NCBI GenBank assembly: GCA_964561995.1
Contig: CAZLQZ010000003.1
Coordinates: 86,604 to 150,603, forward strand
DNA from: JABIAG01 sp964561995
GTDB lineage: Archaea > Nanobdellota > Nanobdellia > Woesearchaeales > JABIAG01
Direction of reading: 5' to 3'
Length of the DNA stretch: 64,000 nt
The notes below the pieces were generated by a model that worked only from the letters and a program-made list of their open reading frames with translations, did no database searches and was not told the DNA's origin. Below are positions 34,352 to 42,646 of this stretch, piece after piece (position 1 is the first letter of the stretch; each line of letters opens with the position of its first letter). The translations under genes were made by a program, and so were the position numbers.

Positions 34352-35039
34352 TTTTTATTTTAACAAACGGTTTTTCTTTTCCAATTACGTAAGCATGTTC
34401 TTTTACTGTTTCAAAAATTTCATTTTTATCATTTTTGAAGACTAATTTATCTCCTTCAATACTTTCTACAACGCCAACAGTTCCAATGTGTCGACCTCCA
34501 GTTAAGAGTATTGAAGCTTTCTTTTCAAATTTGAAATGTTGAATTATTTTTTGTTTTGGAAGTTCAATTATAATTGTATCATTTACTTTGTAATCGTTTT
34601 TATCAACTAAAACATTTCTTCCATCAAATAAATTTAATTGAAATTGTTTACCTTTTGCAGTTTTTCCAACTATTTTTTCAATTTTTGATTTTGATTCTTT
34701 TTCGTCAATTTCAATTAAGTTTAATTTTCCTTTTTTATTAAGAACAATTCTGTAACTTTTCTTAATACTTGGGAATGAAATTATATCCATTAATCCAACA
34801 TTATGTTTGTGATCAAACCTTTTTTTTTGATCAACCATAACATTTTTTTTAAACATAATATCTCTAGTTTCTTTTCTTGTTCTAGCTAGTTTTAACATAT
34901 CTCTAATAGCCATAACAATAGGAAAACCATATTTAAGGGAATGAGCTCCCGGATTAGGTTTTGTTATGTATTTATTTTCCTTTCTTTTTAATGCCCAGCT
35001 TTTATTTGTCGCCAGTCTTTTTAGATGGTTCTTTACCAT
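34344..35039 (-). CDS. rps4e: Ribosomal protein S4e
   Basis: 231 residues. HLKRLATNKSWALKRKENKY and KPNPGAHSLKYGFPIVMAIR are the S4e start; ILLTGGRHIGTVGVVESIEG is the KOW motif near the C-terminus. The start lies inside the L24 gene (38-bp overlap in another frame), but the N-terminal match to the family supports it. Confidence 0.93.
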   Translation of the reverse strand: MVKNHLKRLATNKSWALKRKENKYITKPNPGAHSLKYGFPIVMAIRDMLKLARTRKETRDIMFKKNVMVDQKKRFDHKHNVGLMDIISFPSIKKSYRIVLNKKGKLNLIEIDEKESKSKIEKIVGKTAKGKQFQLNLFDGRNVLVDKNDYKVNDTIIIELPKQKIIQHFKFEKKASILLTGGRHIGTVGVVESIEGDKLVFKNDKNEIFETVKEHAYVIGKEKPFVKIKNE

Positions 35040-35412
35040 TTTTGATTCTCCTCTTATCCTCCATATTTAGCTCTGTAATAATCATGTTTGATGCTTCTAA
35101 TGGATGGAATGCTTTACTTCCGTCTTTTTTTTGAAATTCAATGCTTTGAACATAAACTTTTGAATGTTTAACACTTACTCTTTCAACACTACCTTCTTTA
35201 CCTTTAAACTGTCCTCTTAAAACTTTAACTTTGTCTCCTTTTTTTACCGAGATACTTCTTCTTTCATGTTTTTCTCTCAATTCTTTTGATAGGTGACATC
35301 CTAAAAACTTCTGTTTAATATGTAAAGGAGCATTAAATCTATACTTTCTTTGTTTTCTTGGTTGCTTACTGCTTATCCATGATGTTGAAAATCCGATTTT
35401 CATTTTAAACAA
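35002..35412 (-). CDS. rpl24: Ribosomal protein L24 (uL24)
   Basis: 136 residues. FSTSWISSKQPRKQRKYRFN, FLGCHLSKELREKH and the KOW segment VKVLRGQFKGKEGSVERVSV identify uL24. It is an assembly-initiating protein of the large subunit. The C-terminal 12 codons overlap the S4e start region. Confidence 0.93.
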   Translation of the reverse strand: MFKMKIGFSTSWISSKQPRKQRKYRFNAPLHIKQKFLGCHLSKELREKHERRSISVKKGDKVKVLRGQFKGKEGSVERVSVKHSKVYVQSIEFQKKDGSKAFHPLEASNMIITELNMEDKRRIKNGKEPSKKTGDK

Positions 35413-35806
35413 TTACCCTCGCAAGTTTTGCAATAGCAGGCCATCTTTCACAAACTTCTTTTGCAATTGGACCTTTGAACATGGTTCCTTTTGGATTACC
35501 TTGATCATCTTTTAATATAACAACTGAATTATCTTCAAATTTAACTCTTGTACCATCTGATCTTCTGAATTCTTTTTTTTGTCTAACAACTATAGCATTA
35601 AAAACTTGTTTTCTCATGTCAGGTTTTCCTTTTTTAATACTAACTTGAACCAAATCTCCTATTCCTGCAGCTGTTTGTCTACCTTTAACACCTTTGGATC
35701 TTCTAACTCCAAAGATTCTAACTAACTTAGCACCCGAATTATCACAAGGTTCTAAAGTTGTTCCTGCCGGCAAGGCTTTTGGTATTCTTGAACTAAATGC
35801 TTTCAT
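35405..35806 (-). CDS. rpl14: Ribosomal protein L14 (uL14)
   Basis: 133 residues, the archaeal uL14 barrel: LPAGTTLEPCDNSGAKLVRI, QTAAGIGDLVQVSIKKGKPD and VRFEDNS-like VKFEDNSVVILKDDQGNPKG, ending ERWPAIAKLARVIV. Forms the intersubunit bridge B8 region. Overlaps S17 by 14 bp. Confidence 0.95.
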   Translation of the reverse strand: MKAFSSRIPKALPAGTTLEPCDNSGAKLVRIFGVRRSKGVKGRQTAAGIGDLVQVSIKKGKPDMRKQVFNAIVVRQKKEFRRSDGTRVKFEDNSVVILKDDQGNPKGTMFKGPIAKEVCERWPAIAKLARVIV

Positions 35807-36242
35807 CTTCTTTTTCTTCTTCTACTTCTTTAGAAGGCTCTTCTTTGTTATTTTCTTCTTGATCTTCAGATTTGATTTTACCTTCTTCAAGTAATTCTTT
35901 ATTTTCTTCGTAATGTTTTTCTTTACCCATATTTTCAACTATAACAAAATTAATTGTTTTTGAAATTGGTCTTGTTAAAAAAACTTTTACAATATCTCCT
36001 TCTTGTGCATTAATACATTCAGGATTGTGAACATGAATTCTTGTTCTTCTTTTAGCATATCTTTCATATTTAGGAATAACAATTCTTCTTCCCATTTCAA
36101 TTACTGCAGAGTTGTGCATTTTTGAAGATATAATAGTACCAACAAATGATTTTTTCTTTACATTAAGTACTCCGTGAAATGGACACTTTTGATCATTACA
36201 TTCTTTTTCTGGGGCAGCTATGCCAAATATTTCTTTATTCAT
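35793..36242 (-). CDS. rps17: Ribosomal protein S17 (uS17)
   Basis: 149 residues. The archaeal-type N-terminal CNDQKCPFHGVLNVKKKSFV precedes the OB fold with KMHNSAVIEMGRRIVIPKYE and RIHVHNPECINAQEGDIVKV. The last 40 residues are Glu/Lys-rich (KEEPSKEVEEEKEDESI), an unusually acidic extension. Overlaps Rpp29 by 4 bp. Confidence 0.93.
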   Translation of the reverse strand: MNKEIFGIAAPEKECNDQKCPFHGVLNVKKKSFVGTIISSKMHNSAVIEMGRRIVIPKYERYAKRRTRIHVHNPECINAQEGDIVKVFLTRPISKTINFVIVENMGKEKHYEENKELLEEGKIKSEDQEENNKEEPSKEVEEEKEDESI

Positions 36243-36511
36243 CTTATTCTCTCTTCAGGTCTTTTTTCTAGGAATTTTCCTTCTATTAAAAAGGCTTTCC
36301 CATTTTTTACAATTCTAAACTCGTTTTGTCTTTTTATCATTTTTTTGATATTTTTTTTTGTTTGAATTGAAATGATGTTGAATGTTTCATCAACTACATT
36401 TCCCTTGATTCCAATGTTTGATAAGTTGTTACTTTCTACAACTTCAATTTCGAGACCGATAAGGTTGTCTTTGAAATTGGTTAACTTCGATTGTTTCTGG
36501 TGCGAAACCAA
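36239..36511 (-). CDS. rnp1: RNase P protein component 1 (Rpp29/Pop4)
   Basis: 90 residues with the Sm-like barrel of archaeal Rpp29: NLIGLEIEVVESNNLSNIGI, KGNVVDETFNIISIQT and FRIVKNGKAFLIEGKFLEKR. It supports the RNase P RNA in tRNA 5' processing with Rpp21. The only in-frame start (ATG at 36511) lies 68 bp inside the aIF1 gene; no later ATG, GTG or TTG is available before the conserved core. The overlap therefore appears real. Its place between aIF1 and S17 is the conserved archaeal order. Confidence 0.88.
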   Translation of the reverse strand: MVSHQKQSKLTNFKDNLIGLEIEVVESNNLSNIGIKGNVVDETFNIISIQTKKNIKKMIKRQNEFRIVKNGKAFLIEGKFLEKRPEERIR

Positions 36512-36785
36512 TTTTTATCAACTCTTCTTTTGTTCTTTGTGTATGATTTCCTTGCAATTCAATTTTGCCATCTTTGGCTGTACCGCCACAAGCAAATTTT
36601 GATTTTAATTGTTTTGCTAAGTTTTTCATATCAATTTCTTTGTCATCAACGCCTTCGATAATGGTATAAACCTTTCCGAATTTTTTCTTAGCTGTTTTAA
36701 CAACAATTTTCTGAGTTTCTTTTGCGATGCTTTCACACATACAAAGTTCCTCAGGTAAGCCACATTTTGTGCAGATTCCACTCAT
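36444..36785 (-). CDS. Translation initiation factor aIF1 (SUI1)
   Basis: 113 residues. A short zinc-like N-terminus CTKCGLPEELCMC (4-16) precedes the SUI1 domain with KKFGKVYTIIEGVDDKEIDM, KQLKSKFACGGTAKDGKIEL and QGNHTQRTKEELIKIGF. It secures start-codon fidelity on the small subunit. The final 20 residues, beyond the usual family end, overlap Rpp29 in another frame. Confidence 0.93.
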   Translation of the reverse strand: MSGICTKCGLPEELCMCESIAKETQKIVVKTAKKKFGKVYTIIEGVDDKEIDMKNLAKQLKSKFACGGTAKDGKIELQGNHTQRTKEELIKIGFAPETIEVNQFQRQPYRSRN

Positions 36786-37000
36786 TGCTTACTATTCACC
36801 TCAGTTTTTTGATCACTTTTACTTCTTATGATTGTAAGTATTCTGGCAATTGTTTTTTTTCTTTGTTTTAACATTCCTGGACTTTTAGGAGGAGTACCTG
36901 CTGAAATTTGAGCATAATCCATCATTAGTTCTTTTTTTATTTCAACTAATTTATTTTCCAAATCTGATTTACTCAAATTTTTCAAATCTTTTGCTTTCAT
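36782..37000 (-). CDS. rpl29: Ribosomal protein L29 (uL29)
   Basis: 72 residues, two long helices: LKNLSKSDLENKLVEIKKEL and PGMLKQRKKTIARILTIIRS. The archaeal GTPPKSPGM loop is present. Lies at the tunnel exit where SRP and Sec61 dock. Overlaps S3 and aIF1 by 4 bp. Confidence 0.93.
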   Translation of the reverse strand: MKAKDLKNLSKSDLENKLVEIKKELMMDYAQISAGTPPKSPGMLKQRKKTIARILTIIRSKSDQKTEVNSKQ

Positions 37001-37722
37001 TTCTTATCCTCTTTTTTATCTTTAAACTCTTTTTTTTTAACTGTTTTATTTTTTTTTAAATTTTCTTCTTTTACTTCTTTTTTATCTTCAGTTTTTTCAT
37101 CAATTTCTTCAGTGATTTTTTCAACATTTTCTTTTAATTCAATTTTATCGGGAAGACAAACGTCCGCTGGCATGATTCTAACTTGAATACCGACAGTTCC
37201 ACTTTTTAAGTTTGCAGTAGTGTACGCTTTTAATACTCCATCTTTTGCAATTTGTCCTGATTTCTTAAGATAGCCTTGATAAAATCTCCATCTTTTTGCT
37301 CTTGAACTTGGGATTTTTCCAGAAATTAAAATCTCTGCTCCAAGTGCTCCAGCTCTTGTAATTTCTTCTAATACTTTATGACCTATTGATTTAAATCTTC
37401 CAGATCCGAATCTTTCTAAAGTAGTTGCAATTTTTTCTGCAATTATTTTTGGATCTAAACTTGGTTGTGTAACTTCTTCAATTTCTATTTGTGGATTTTC
37501 AAGTTTGAATTGTTTTTTCAAATTTGTAGTTAGTAATTTGATATTTTCTCCTTTTCTTCCTACGACTAATCCAGGTTTGGAAGCTGAAATAATTATTTTT
37601 TCTCCAAGGGGAGTTTTTTTAACTTTAACTTCTGATTGTCCTGCTCTTTTTAAAACAACATTTACATATTCTTTAATCATGAATTCTTTCATATTTTCTG
37701 AAATAAATTTTCTCTCAATCAT
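36997..37722 (-). CDS. rps3: Ribosomal protein S3 (uS3)
   Basis: 241 residues. The KH domain carries the GxxG loop in KPGLVVGRKGENIKLLTTNL; the C-terminal domain holds GAEILISGKIPSSRAKRWRF and GTVGIQVRIMPADVCLPDKI. The last 45 residues are Lys/Glu-rich. Located at the mRNA entrance, with helicase activity. Overlaps L22 by 4 bp. Confidence 0.94.
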   Translation of the reverse strand: MIERKFISENMKEFMIKEYVNVVLKRAGQSEVKVKKTPLGEKIIISASKPGLVVGRKGENIKLLTTNLKKQFKLENPQIEIEEVTQPSLDPKIIAEKIATTLERFGSGRFKSIGHKVLEEITRAGALGAEILISGKIPSSRAKRWRFYQGYLKKSGQIAKDGVLKAYTTANLKSGTVGIQVRIMPADVCLPDKIELKENVEKITEEIDEKTEDKKEVKEENLKKNKTVKKKEFKDKKEDKK

Positions 37723-38348
37723 TCTTTATCCTCAACTTTTTCTTTTTTAGCAGGTTTTTCTTTAATTTCTTCATTTTTTTCTGCGTTTTCTTCAACCTTT
37801 TTTCCCTTTTTAGGTTCTTCTTTTTTAGTTTCTGTTTTTAATTCTTTTTTTGGTTGAGTTGTTTCTTTTTTAATTTCAGTTTTATTATTATCAGTTTTTT
37901 GTTTTGATTTAGTTTCTTTTGTCTTTAAAACTTCTTCTAAAATAAGTTCTATATGAGTTCCTTTTGTTTTTAATCCTCTTCTTCTTCCATAGTGATAGCT
38001 TCTTGCAGCTCTATTTGGAATAATTGATTTTATTATTAATGATGATGTGTTTAATCCTTTAACAGAAGCATTTGCTTCAGCTGATTTTACAAGTTTAAGT
38101 AATATTTTTGCAACATTAACTGGAAATCTTCCTGCTGCCATTCCAGATTTATGTCCTCTGTCTCCAGTAAATCTTTTGTAGGGAATTGGAATTTCAAGTT
38201 CAATAATTTCGTCTAATATTTTTTTAACTCGAGTAGTATATCTACCTCTAATAAAATTACTAAGTTCAATGGAATCTTTAGTTGAAATAGTTAAATCTTT
38301 TCCAACGGCAACCGCCATATTTTCTTTTAGTTCTTTTATTATTCTCAT
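37719..38348 (-). CDS. rpl22: Ribosomal protein L22 (uL22) with K/E-rich tail
   Basis: 209 residues. The first 140 are uL22: KDSIELSNFIRGRYTTRVKK, IPIPYKRFTGDRGHKSGMAA and the tunnel-lining hairpin region PNRAARSYHYGRRRGLKTKG. Residues 140-209 form a low-complexity Lys/Glu/Thr tail, not part of the family. Follows S19 after a 5-bp space. Confidence 0.93.
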   Translation of the reverse strand: MRIIKELKENMAVAVGKDLTISTKDSIELSNFIRGRYTTRVKKILDEIIELEIPIPYKRFTGDRGHKSGMAAGRFPVNVAKILLKLVKSAEANASVKGLNTSSLIIKSIIPNRAARSYHYGRRRGLKTKGTHIELILEEVLKTKETKSKQKTDNNKTEIKKETTQPKKELKTETKKEEPKKGKKVEENAEKNEEIKEKPAKKEKVEDKE

Positions 38349-38353
38349 TTTAT

Positions 38354-38737
38354 TTATTTAACCGATACAGCACTACTTGATTTTGTAGCTCCGACACCTG
38401 GTGCGGAATGTGTTAATCTTTTTCTTGTTAATACAAATTCTCCCAATCTATGGGCTATCATTTCTTCAACAACTACTACTGGATCAAATCTGTTTCCAGC
38501 ATGAACTCCAATTGTTTTTCCAATCATGTTTGGAGTAATAACTAATTCTCTACAATGAGTTTTTAATTTTGATGAACCACTTTCCATTTTTTTTAAAAAT
38601 TTCTTTTGTTCTTCAGTATATCCTCTTTTTAATGATCTTTTTTCTCTTGCAGGAAGTAATTCTATGAATTCGTTTAAGTTTAATGCTTGCAATTCTTCAA
38701 TTGTTTTTCCTCTGTATTTGAATATTTTTTTAGCCAT
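38354..38737 (-). CDS. rps19: Ribosomal protein S19 (uS19)
   Basis: 127 residues. NEFIELLPAREKRSLKRGYT is the archaeal N-terminal part and KTHCRELVITPNMIGKTIGV with GEFVLTRKRLTHSAPGVGAT the conserved core and end. It contacts the A site and the large subunit. 2 bp after L2. Confidence 0.94.
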   Translation of the reverse strand: MAKKIFKYRGKTIEELQALNLNEFIELLPAREKRSLKRGYTEEQKKFLKKMESGSSKLKTHCRELVITPNMIGKTIGVHAGNRFDPVVVVEEMIAHRLGEFVLTRKRLTHSAPGVGATKSSSAVSVK

Positions 38738-38739
38738 TT

Positions 38740-39444
38740 TTATCTCTTCATACCTGTTCTTTTTGGTGCAATTTTACCAACTTTTCTTCCAGGAGGTGCA
38801 TGTCTTGAACATTGAGTAGGTCTTCCTTTAATATGTGAACACTTTCCACCAAATGGATGGTTTACTGCATTCATTGAAATTCCACAAACTTTTGGAAATT
38901 GTTTATGTTTTGCTTTCATTAATTTGAATTTATTTCCTGCTTTTGTAAGTGGTTTTTCTTTTCTTCCACCACCAGCAATGATTCCGATATTTGCTCTACA
39001 TTCAGGATTGAAAATTTTAGTTTTTTTACTTGGTAATATAACAATTACACCTTTATCGGTTTTTTGTGATACCCTTGCAGCATTTCCAGATGATCTTACA
39101 AATTTACCACCATCACCAATACTTTTTTCTATATTATATATTGAAGTTCCTTCAGGTATGTCTTTTAAAGCCATACAATTTCCATTTTTAATTTCTTTAG
39201 TATCGTAACTTATTAAATCCCCAACTGCAACTCCTTCTGGAGCAACCATTAAATTTTCTTCATTTCCAAATTTAACTTTTAATAGTGGAGCGGAATGAAT
39301 TTTACTAGTAATTATATCAACAACTTTTCCTTCTTTTTCAATTGTGTTAAGTTTAATATGTTGAGCACTACCTTTAAATTGGTGTCTAAGGCTTTTAAAA
39401 ATTGAACCTTTTCCTCGTCTTTGTTGTATTAAGCTCTTTCCCAT
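38740..39444 (-). CDS. rpl2: Ribosomal protein L2 (uL2)
   Basis: 234 residues. The end carries the essential histidine-bearing peptidyl-transferase loop: GISMNAVNHPFGGKCSHIKG then RHAPPGRKVGKIAPKRTGMK. The N-terminal SH3 part includes IQQRRGKGSIFKSLRHQFKG. All expected core motifs are present. Confidence 0.95.
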   Translation of the reverse strand: MGKSLIQQRRGKGSIFKSLRHQFKGSAQHIKLNTIEKEGKVVDIITSKIHSAPLLKVKFGNEENLMVAPEGVAVGDLISYDTKEIKNGNCMALKDIPEGTSIYNIEKSIGDGGKFVRSSGNAARVSQKTDKGVIVILPSKKTKIFNPECRANIGIIAGGGRKEKPLTKAGNKFKLMKAKHKQFPKVCGISMNAVNHPFGGKCSHIKGRPTQCSRHAPPGRKVGKIAPKRTGMKR

Positions 39445-39445
39445 T

Positions 39446-39715
39446 TTAAATCATACCCAAATTTGTTGCAACATCAATTGCCGGATTTTCATTAGCTAAT
39501 TTAACATATGCTTTTTTCTTTCCTTTAAATGTAATAAATGTGTTTACTTTTATTACTTTAACTTTGAACATTTCTTCTATTGCTTTTTTGATTTCAGTTT
39601 TATTTGCTCTCATACTTACTTCGAACAATAATTTGTTTTCAGATTCCATTAATCTAATAGCTTTTTCTGTAGATACTGGATTTTTGATAATGCTGTAGTG
39701 ATCCATTTTAAACAA
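39446..39715 (-). CDS. rpl23: Ribosomal protein L23 (uL23)
   Basis: 89 residues. DHYSIIKNPVSTEKAIRLME and EIKKAIEEMFKVKVIKVNTF are uL23 hallmarks; KKAYVKLANENPAIDVATNL is the archaeal C-terminus. MDHYSII (39709) may be the true start. Forms the docking site at the exit tunnel. Overlaps L4 by 8 bp. Confidence 0.93.
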   Translation of the reverse strand: MFKMDHYSIIKNPVSTEKAIRLMESENKLLFEVSMRANKTEIKKAIEEMFKVKVIKVNTFITFKGKKKAYVKLANENPAIDVATNLGMI

Positions 39716-40508
39716 ATAACTTGTCCTCCTTAATTTTTTTAATTGAGTCTTCTGAAATTACAATTAATCTTCCTGCTTCAAAACCAGGAGCAAGTATCAA
39801 TGAATTTAATTCGTTTATTTTAACAATATCAACACCGGGTAGATTACTAACTTTTTCAACATCGCATTCTTTTGAAACAATTACTAGTGGACCAACTTTT
39901 GTTTTATATTTTCTTCCTCTAGCTTTTCCTTTTCCTGCTCTTATTGTTTTTTCTTTAATTCTTAAAAGTTCTTTTTCAAAACCTAGTGTTTTTAAGGCTT
40001 TATTTAAGTCTGAAGTTTTTTTTATTGATTCAATTTCATTTGAAACTATAAAAGGATATAATTCTGGAACTTGATGTTTTTTAGAAACAATTTCTTTCAT
40101 TAATGATGCAGTTAAAGCACATCTAATCGCTTTTTTTCTTTCTTTATCATTAATTCCTTTAATGATTTTTTTTTCGGCTTTTGGTGCATGAGCTCTTCTT
40201 CCACCAACAGTTCCGGGTGCAACAGCACCAACCCAATTAAATCTTGTACCTCTTCTAGATACAACTTTTCTTGGAACTCTTGAAATTCCAATTCCATAAG
40301 ATCCACGATAATTGTGTCTTCTTCTTGAAACTTCTGCAGAATGTCTCATTCCAGCAGTTGGTTTTGCACCATAAGCTTGAATTAATTTTGATTTTATTGC
40401 AATAGCAGCTCTTTTAACTAAATTAGGTCTAAAATCTTCATTAAACTGTTCTGGTAGTTCAATGCTTCCTTTTTTTTCTGCTTTTATGCTTAATACTTCT
40501 AGTTTCAT
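39708..40508 (-). CDS. rpl4: Ribosomal protein L4 (uL4)
   Basis: 266 residues of the archaeal/eukaryotic L4 type. The extended tunnel loop includes YGAKPTAGMRHSAEVSRRRH, YGIGISRVPRKVVSRRGTRF and AVAPGTVGGRRAHAPKAEKK; the end has VSNLPGVDIVKINELNSLIL. Overlaps L3 by 4 bp. Confidence 0.95.
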   Translation of the reverse strand: MKLEVLSIKAEKKGSIELPEQFNEDFRPNLVKRAAIAIKSKLIQAYGAKPTAGMRHSAEVSRRRHNYRGSYGIGISRVPRKVVSRRGTRFNWVGAVAPGTVGGRRAHAPKAEKKIIKGINDKERKKAIRCALTASLMKEIVSKKHQVPELYPFIVSNEIESIKKTSDLNKALKTLGFEKELLRIKEKTIRAGKGKARGRKYKTKVGPLVIVSKECDVEKVSNLPGVDIVKINELNSLILAPGFEAGRLIVISEDSIKKIKEDKLFV

Positions 40509-41437
40509 AATAGTACCTTTTCGAATTTAACTTTTGTATTTTGTATTTTTTTGCTAGGTCTTAAAGCATGAGTAATTTTTATTGCTCTTTTAGATGGACC
40601 TGCAACACTTCCTTTTAATACGATATATGTGTTTCTTACTTTTCCATATTTTTTAAACATTGTTTTTGGCATTTCTTGATCTATTTTTAAAATTAATTTG
40701 TTATATTCAGTTCTTTGATGAAAACCCATTTTACCAGGTTGAGCAACTCTCCACATCATATGAGCTTGAGCACACCAACCACCAGATCTTGCACCAACTC
40801 CTCTTTGTCCTTTTTCGGATTTTTTTGCTTTAAGGTTAACTCCGAATCTTTTAATAACTCCTTGATAACCCTTTCCTTTTGTTACAGCGTGAATATCAAC
40901 TAATGATTTTTCAGTAAGAATGTCTGAAACTGGTATTTCTTTTTCAAAATTTTCTTTTACCCAATTTAATTGTTCATCTTTATTTCCACCTAAAGCAATT
41001 TCAAAAACTTCGGGTTTCTTTTTACCTAATGATGTCAATTTTGGTTGTGAATATGCAAGAATTCTTATTGAATCAAATTCTTTAATGTCCTCTATTTTTT
41101 TAGTATATTTTTTTGGAAGTTTTAATCTTCTTTTTAATTCAGGATCTAGTTTTGATGAAAGAACTTCGGTTGTAATTAGTTTTTTTTGGTAAAATCGAGC
41201 AGAAAGAATTTTTATTGGTGGACACTCAATCAGTGTCACAGGAATGGAATGATTAATGGTATTTTTCCCTTTGACTTCGGAACCCCACGCATGTGCCATT
41301 CCAATTTTATAACCTAAGAAACCTAATGGTTTAGCATCTTTGCCCGTCCAAGTTCTAACTCTAGCTAGGATTGATTTGGCTCTTTTTCTTGGCCAAAATT
41401 GCAGACTTCCATGTCTTGGGTTTAGTTTTTTTACCAT
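40505..41437 (-). CDS. rpl3: Ribosomal protein L3 (uL3)
   Basis: 310 residues, first gene of the cluster. RHGSLQFWPRKRAKSILARV is the archaeal N-terminus, and the finger close to the peptidyl-transferase centre is AVTKGKGYQGVIKRFGVNLK with the WCAQAHMMWRVAQPGKMGFH segment. The start has no Shine-Dalgarno; its leader is about 140 nt and strongly folded (see 41480-41551). That is exceptional here, since most first genes look leaderless. Confidence 0.95.
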   Translation of the reverse strand: MVKKLNPRHGSLQFWPRKRAKSILARVRTWTGKDAKPLGFLGYKIGMAHAWGSEVKGKNTINHSIPVTLIECPPIKILSARFYQKKLITTEVLSSKLDPELKRRLKLPKKYTKKIEDIKEFDSIRILAYSQPKLTSLGKKKPEVFEIALGGNKDEQLNWVKENFEKEIPVSDILTEKSLVDIHAVTKGKGYQGVIKRFGVNLKAKKSEKGQRGVGARSGGWCAQAHMMWRVAQPGKMGFHQRTEYNKLILKIDQEMPKTMFKKYGKVRNTYIVLKGSVAGPSKRAIKITHALRPSKKIQNTKVKFEKVLL

Positions 41438-41479
41438 TTTATTAAATTTGCCTATTGCGAAAATTTCTTTTTAGAATCA

Positions 41480-41551
41480 CACTTTTCAGTGCCATCAAAA
41501 CTTTCGTTTTGGTACGGACATACTGTCGTACTGAAAAAATTTTCTTTTCAG
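41480..41551 (-). promoter_or_regulatory. Four-hairpin leader of the L3 operon
   Basis: In the 5' leader of L3 four hairpins lie back to back within 72 bases, in transcript order. They are CTGAAAA/TTTTCAG (41551-41531), GTAC-GACA/TGTC-C-GTAC with a 3-base loop and one bulge (41531-41512), CAAAAC-GAAA-GTTTTG with a GNRA tetraloop (41511-41496), and CACT-GAAA-AGTG with another GAAA loop (41491-41480). A TATA element at 41600-41609 would start the transcript about 25 bases before the first. This suggests a regulatory leader, perhaps for feedback by a ribosomal protein; L3 or L4 would be natural ligands, but this is inference. Confidence 0.6.
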
Positions 41552-41599
41552 GCTGTATTTAATCTTACCGTCAAATACTTATTCATGGATTTAGAAGTT

Positions 41600-41609
41600 A
41601 TTTATAAAT
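41600..41609 (-). promoter_or_regulatory. TATA box of the L3-secY cluster
   Basis: The sequence around ATTTATAAATA on the minus strand is the only good TATA match between the NagZ-like gene and L3. It is 160 bases before the L3 ATG and just upstream of the hairpin leader. Confidence 0.5.
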
Positions 41610-41625
41610 GTTACCGTTTTTTAGT

Positions 41626-42603
41626 TTATTGCTTTTTATATTTTAATATTCGATTAACTGATTTATCAATCATTTTTTCTTCAATTATGCCTTCTTTTAT
41701 TGCTTTTTCAACAACATAAATCATATTTTTTACCTCATTAACATTTTCAAAAGTAAGAATTATATCATTGTCTGCTTTGAATAAATCAATATACATTTGA
41801 TCTTTATTATCGTAGTACTTTTTTAGGCCTTCCATTCCTATGTCATCAGTAATAATTAACCCTTCAAATTTCAATTCTTCTCTTAATTTTTTAATAAGTT
41901 CTTTAGAAACAACTGCTGGTTTTGAGTTTGAATTAATTGACCCATTAACAATTATGTGCGAAATCATAATTGCTTTTGCATTGGTATTTTTGTAAGGAAG
42001 TAAGTCTTCTTCTTCAATAGTGGCATATACTAACTCGTTATGGGGATCTTTTAATGATATTGTTTTACCTGGAAAATGTTTTAGTGTTGCAATTACGTCT
42101 TGTTCTTGTAATCCTTTTACATAATTATATGAAAAGTTTGAAATTTCTTTTGCATCTCCACTAAAACTTCTACAATTCCAAATTGTGTCGTTTAAATCAA
42201 CAACTGGGGCTAAATTAATATTAAATCTTAATTCATTCATTATTTGTCCGTGTCTTTTTCCTAATTCGTATGCTTGTTTTTCTGTTTTAATATTTTTTAA
42301 TGAAGATGAAATAAAAAATTCATTAAATGGATTTATGCAACCTTCCATGTCAGCAGCAATGAAAAGTGGAATTTTTTGATTTTGTAAATTATTAATTAAA
42401 TTGATGAACTTTCCTTTACTTCCTTCGCTTCCTATGTATGCTCCACCGATTTTTAATTCTTTTATTCCTTCTATGTTCTCATTAATTCCGTGCATCATTA
42501 TTTTTTGGGCAATTTTTTCTCTAAGAGTTAACTCTTCTTTGGTATTTTGAGAAACAATAACTAATAAAATAATTAATATAATAATTATGTTTGAAACTTT
42601 CAT
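41626..42603 (-). CDS. Secreted family 3 glycoside hydrolase, NagZ-like
   Basis: 325 residues. The N-terminal hydrophobic helix (about 4-19) marks a signal or anchor. The TIM barrel shows the family motifs LAPVVDLN (about 130-137), KHFPGKTISLKDPH (about 174-187; usually KHFPGHGDT..DSH, with the general acid/base His retained) and the nucleophile loop IITDDIGM (about 246-253). In bacteria NagZ removes N-acetylglucosamine from peptidoglycan fragments. An archaeon has no murein, so the substrate may be host or environmental glycans or its own surface sugars. Horizontal acquisition is likely. Confidence 0.82.
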   Translation of the reverse strand: MKVSNIIIILIILLVIVSQNTKEELTLREKIAQKIMMHGINENIEGIKELKIGGAYIGSEGSKGKFINLINNLQNQKIPLFIAADMEGCINPFNEFFISSSLKNIKTEKQAYELGKRHGQIMNELRFNINLAPVVDLNDTIWNCRSFSGDAKEISNFSYNYVKGLQEQDVIATLKHFPGKTISLKDPHNELVYATIEEEDLLPYKNTNAKAIMISHIIVNGSINSNSKPAVVSKELIKKLREELKFEGLIITDDIGMEGLKKYYDNKDQMYIDLFKADNDIILTFENVNEVKNMIYVVEKAIKEGIIEEKMIDKSVNRILKYKKQ

Positions 42604-42646
42604 ATTTGATTAAATAAATAAGAAGTATAAATAAATTTGTTTTATT

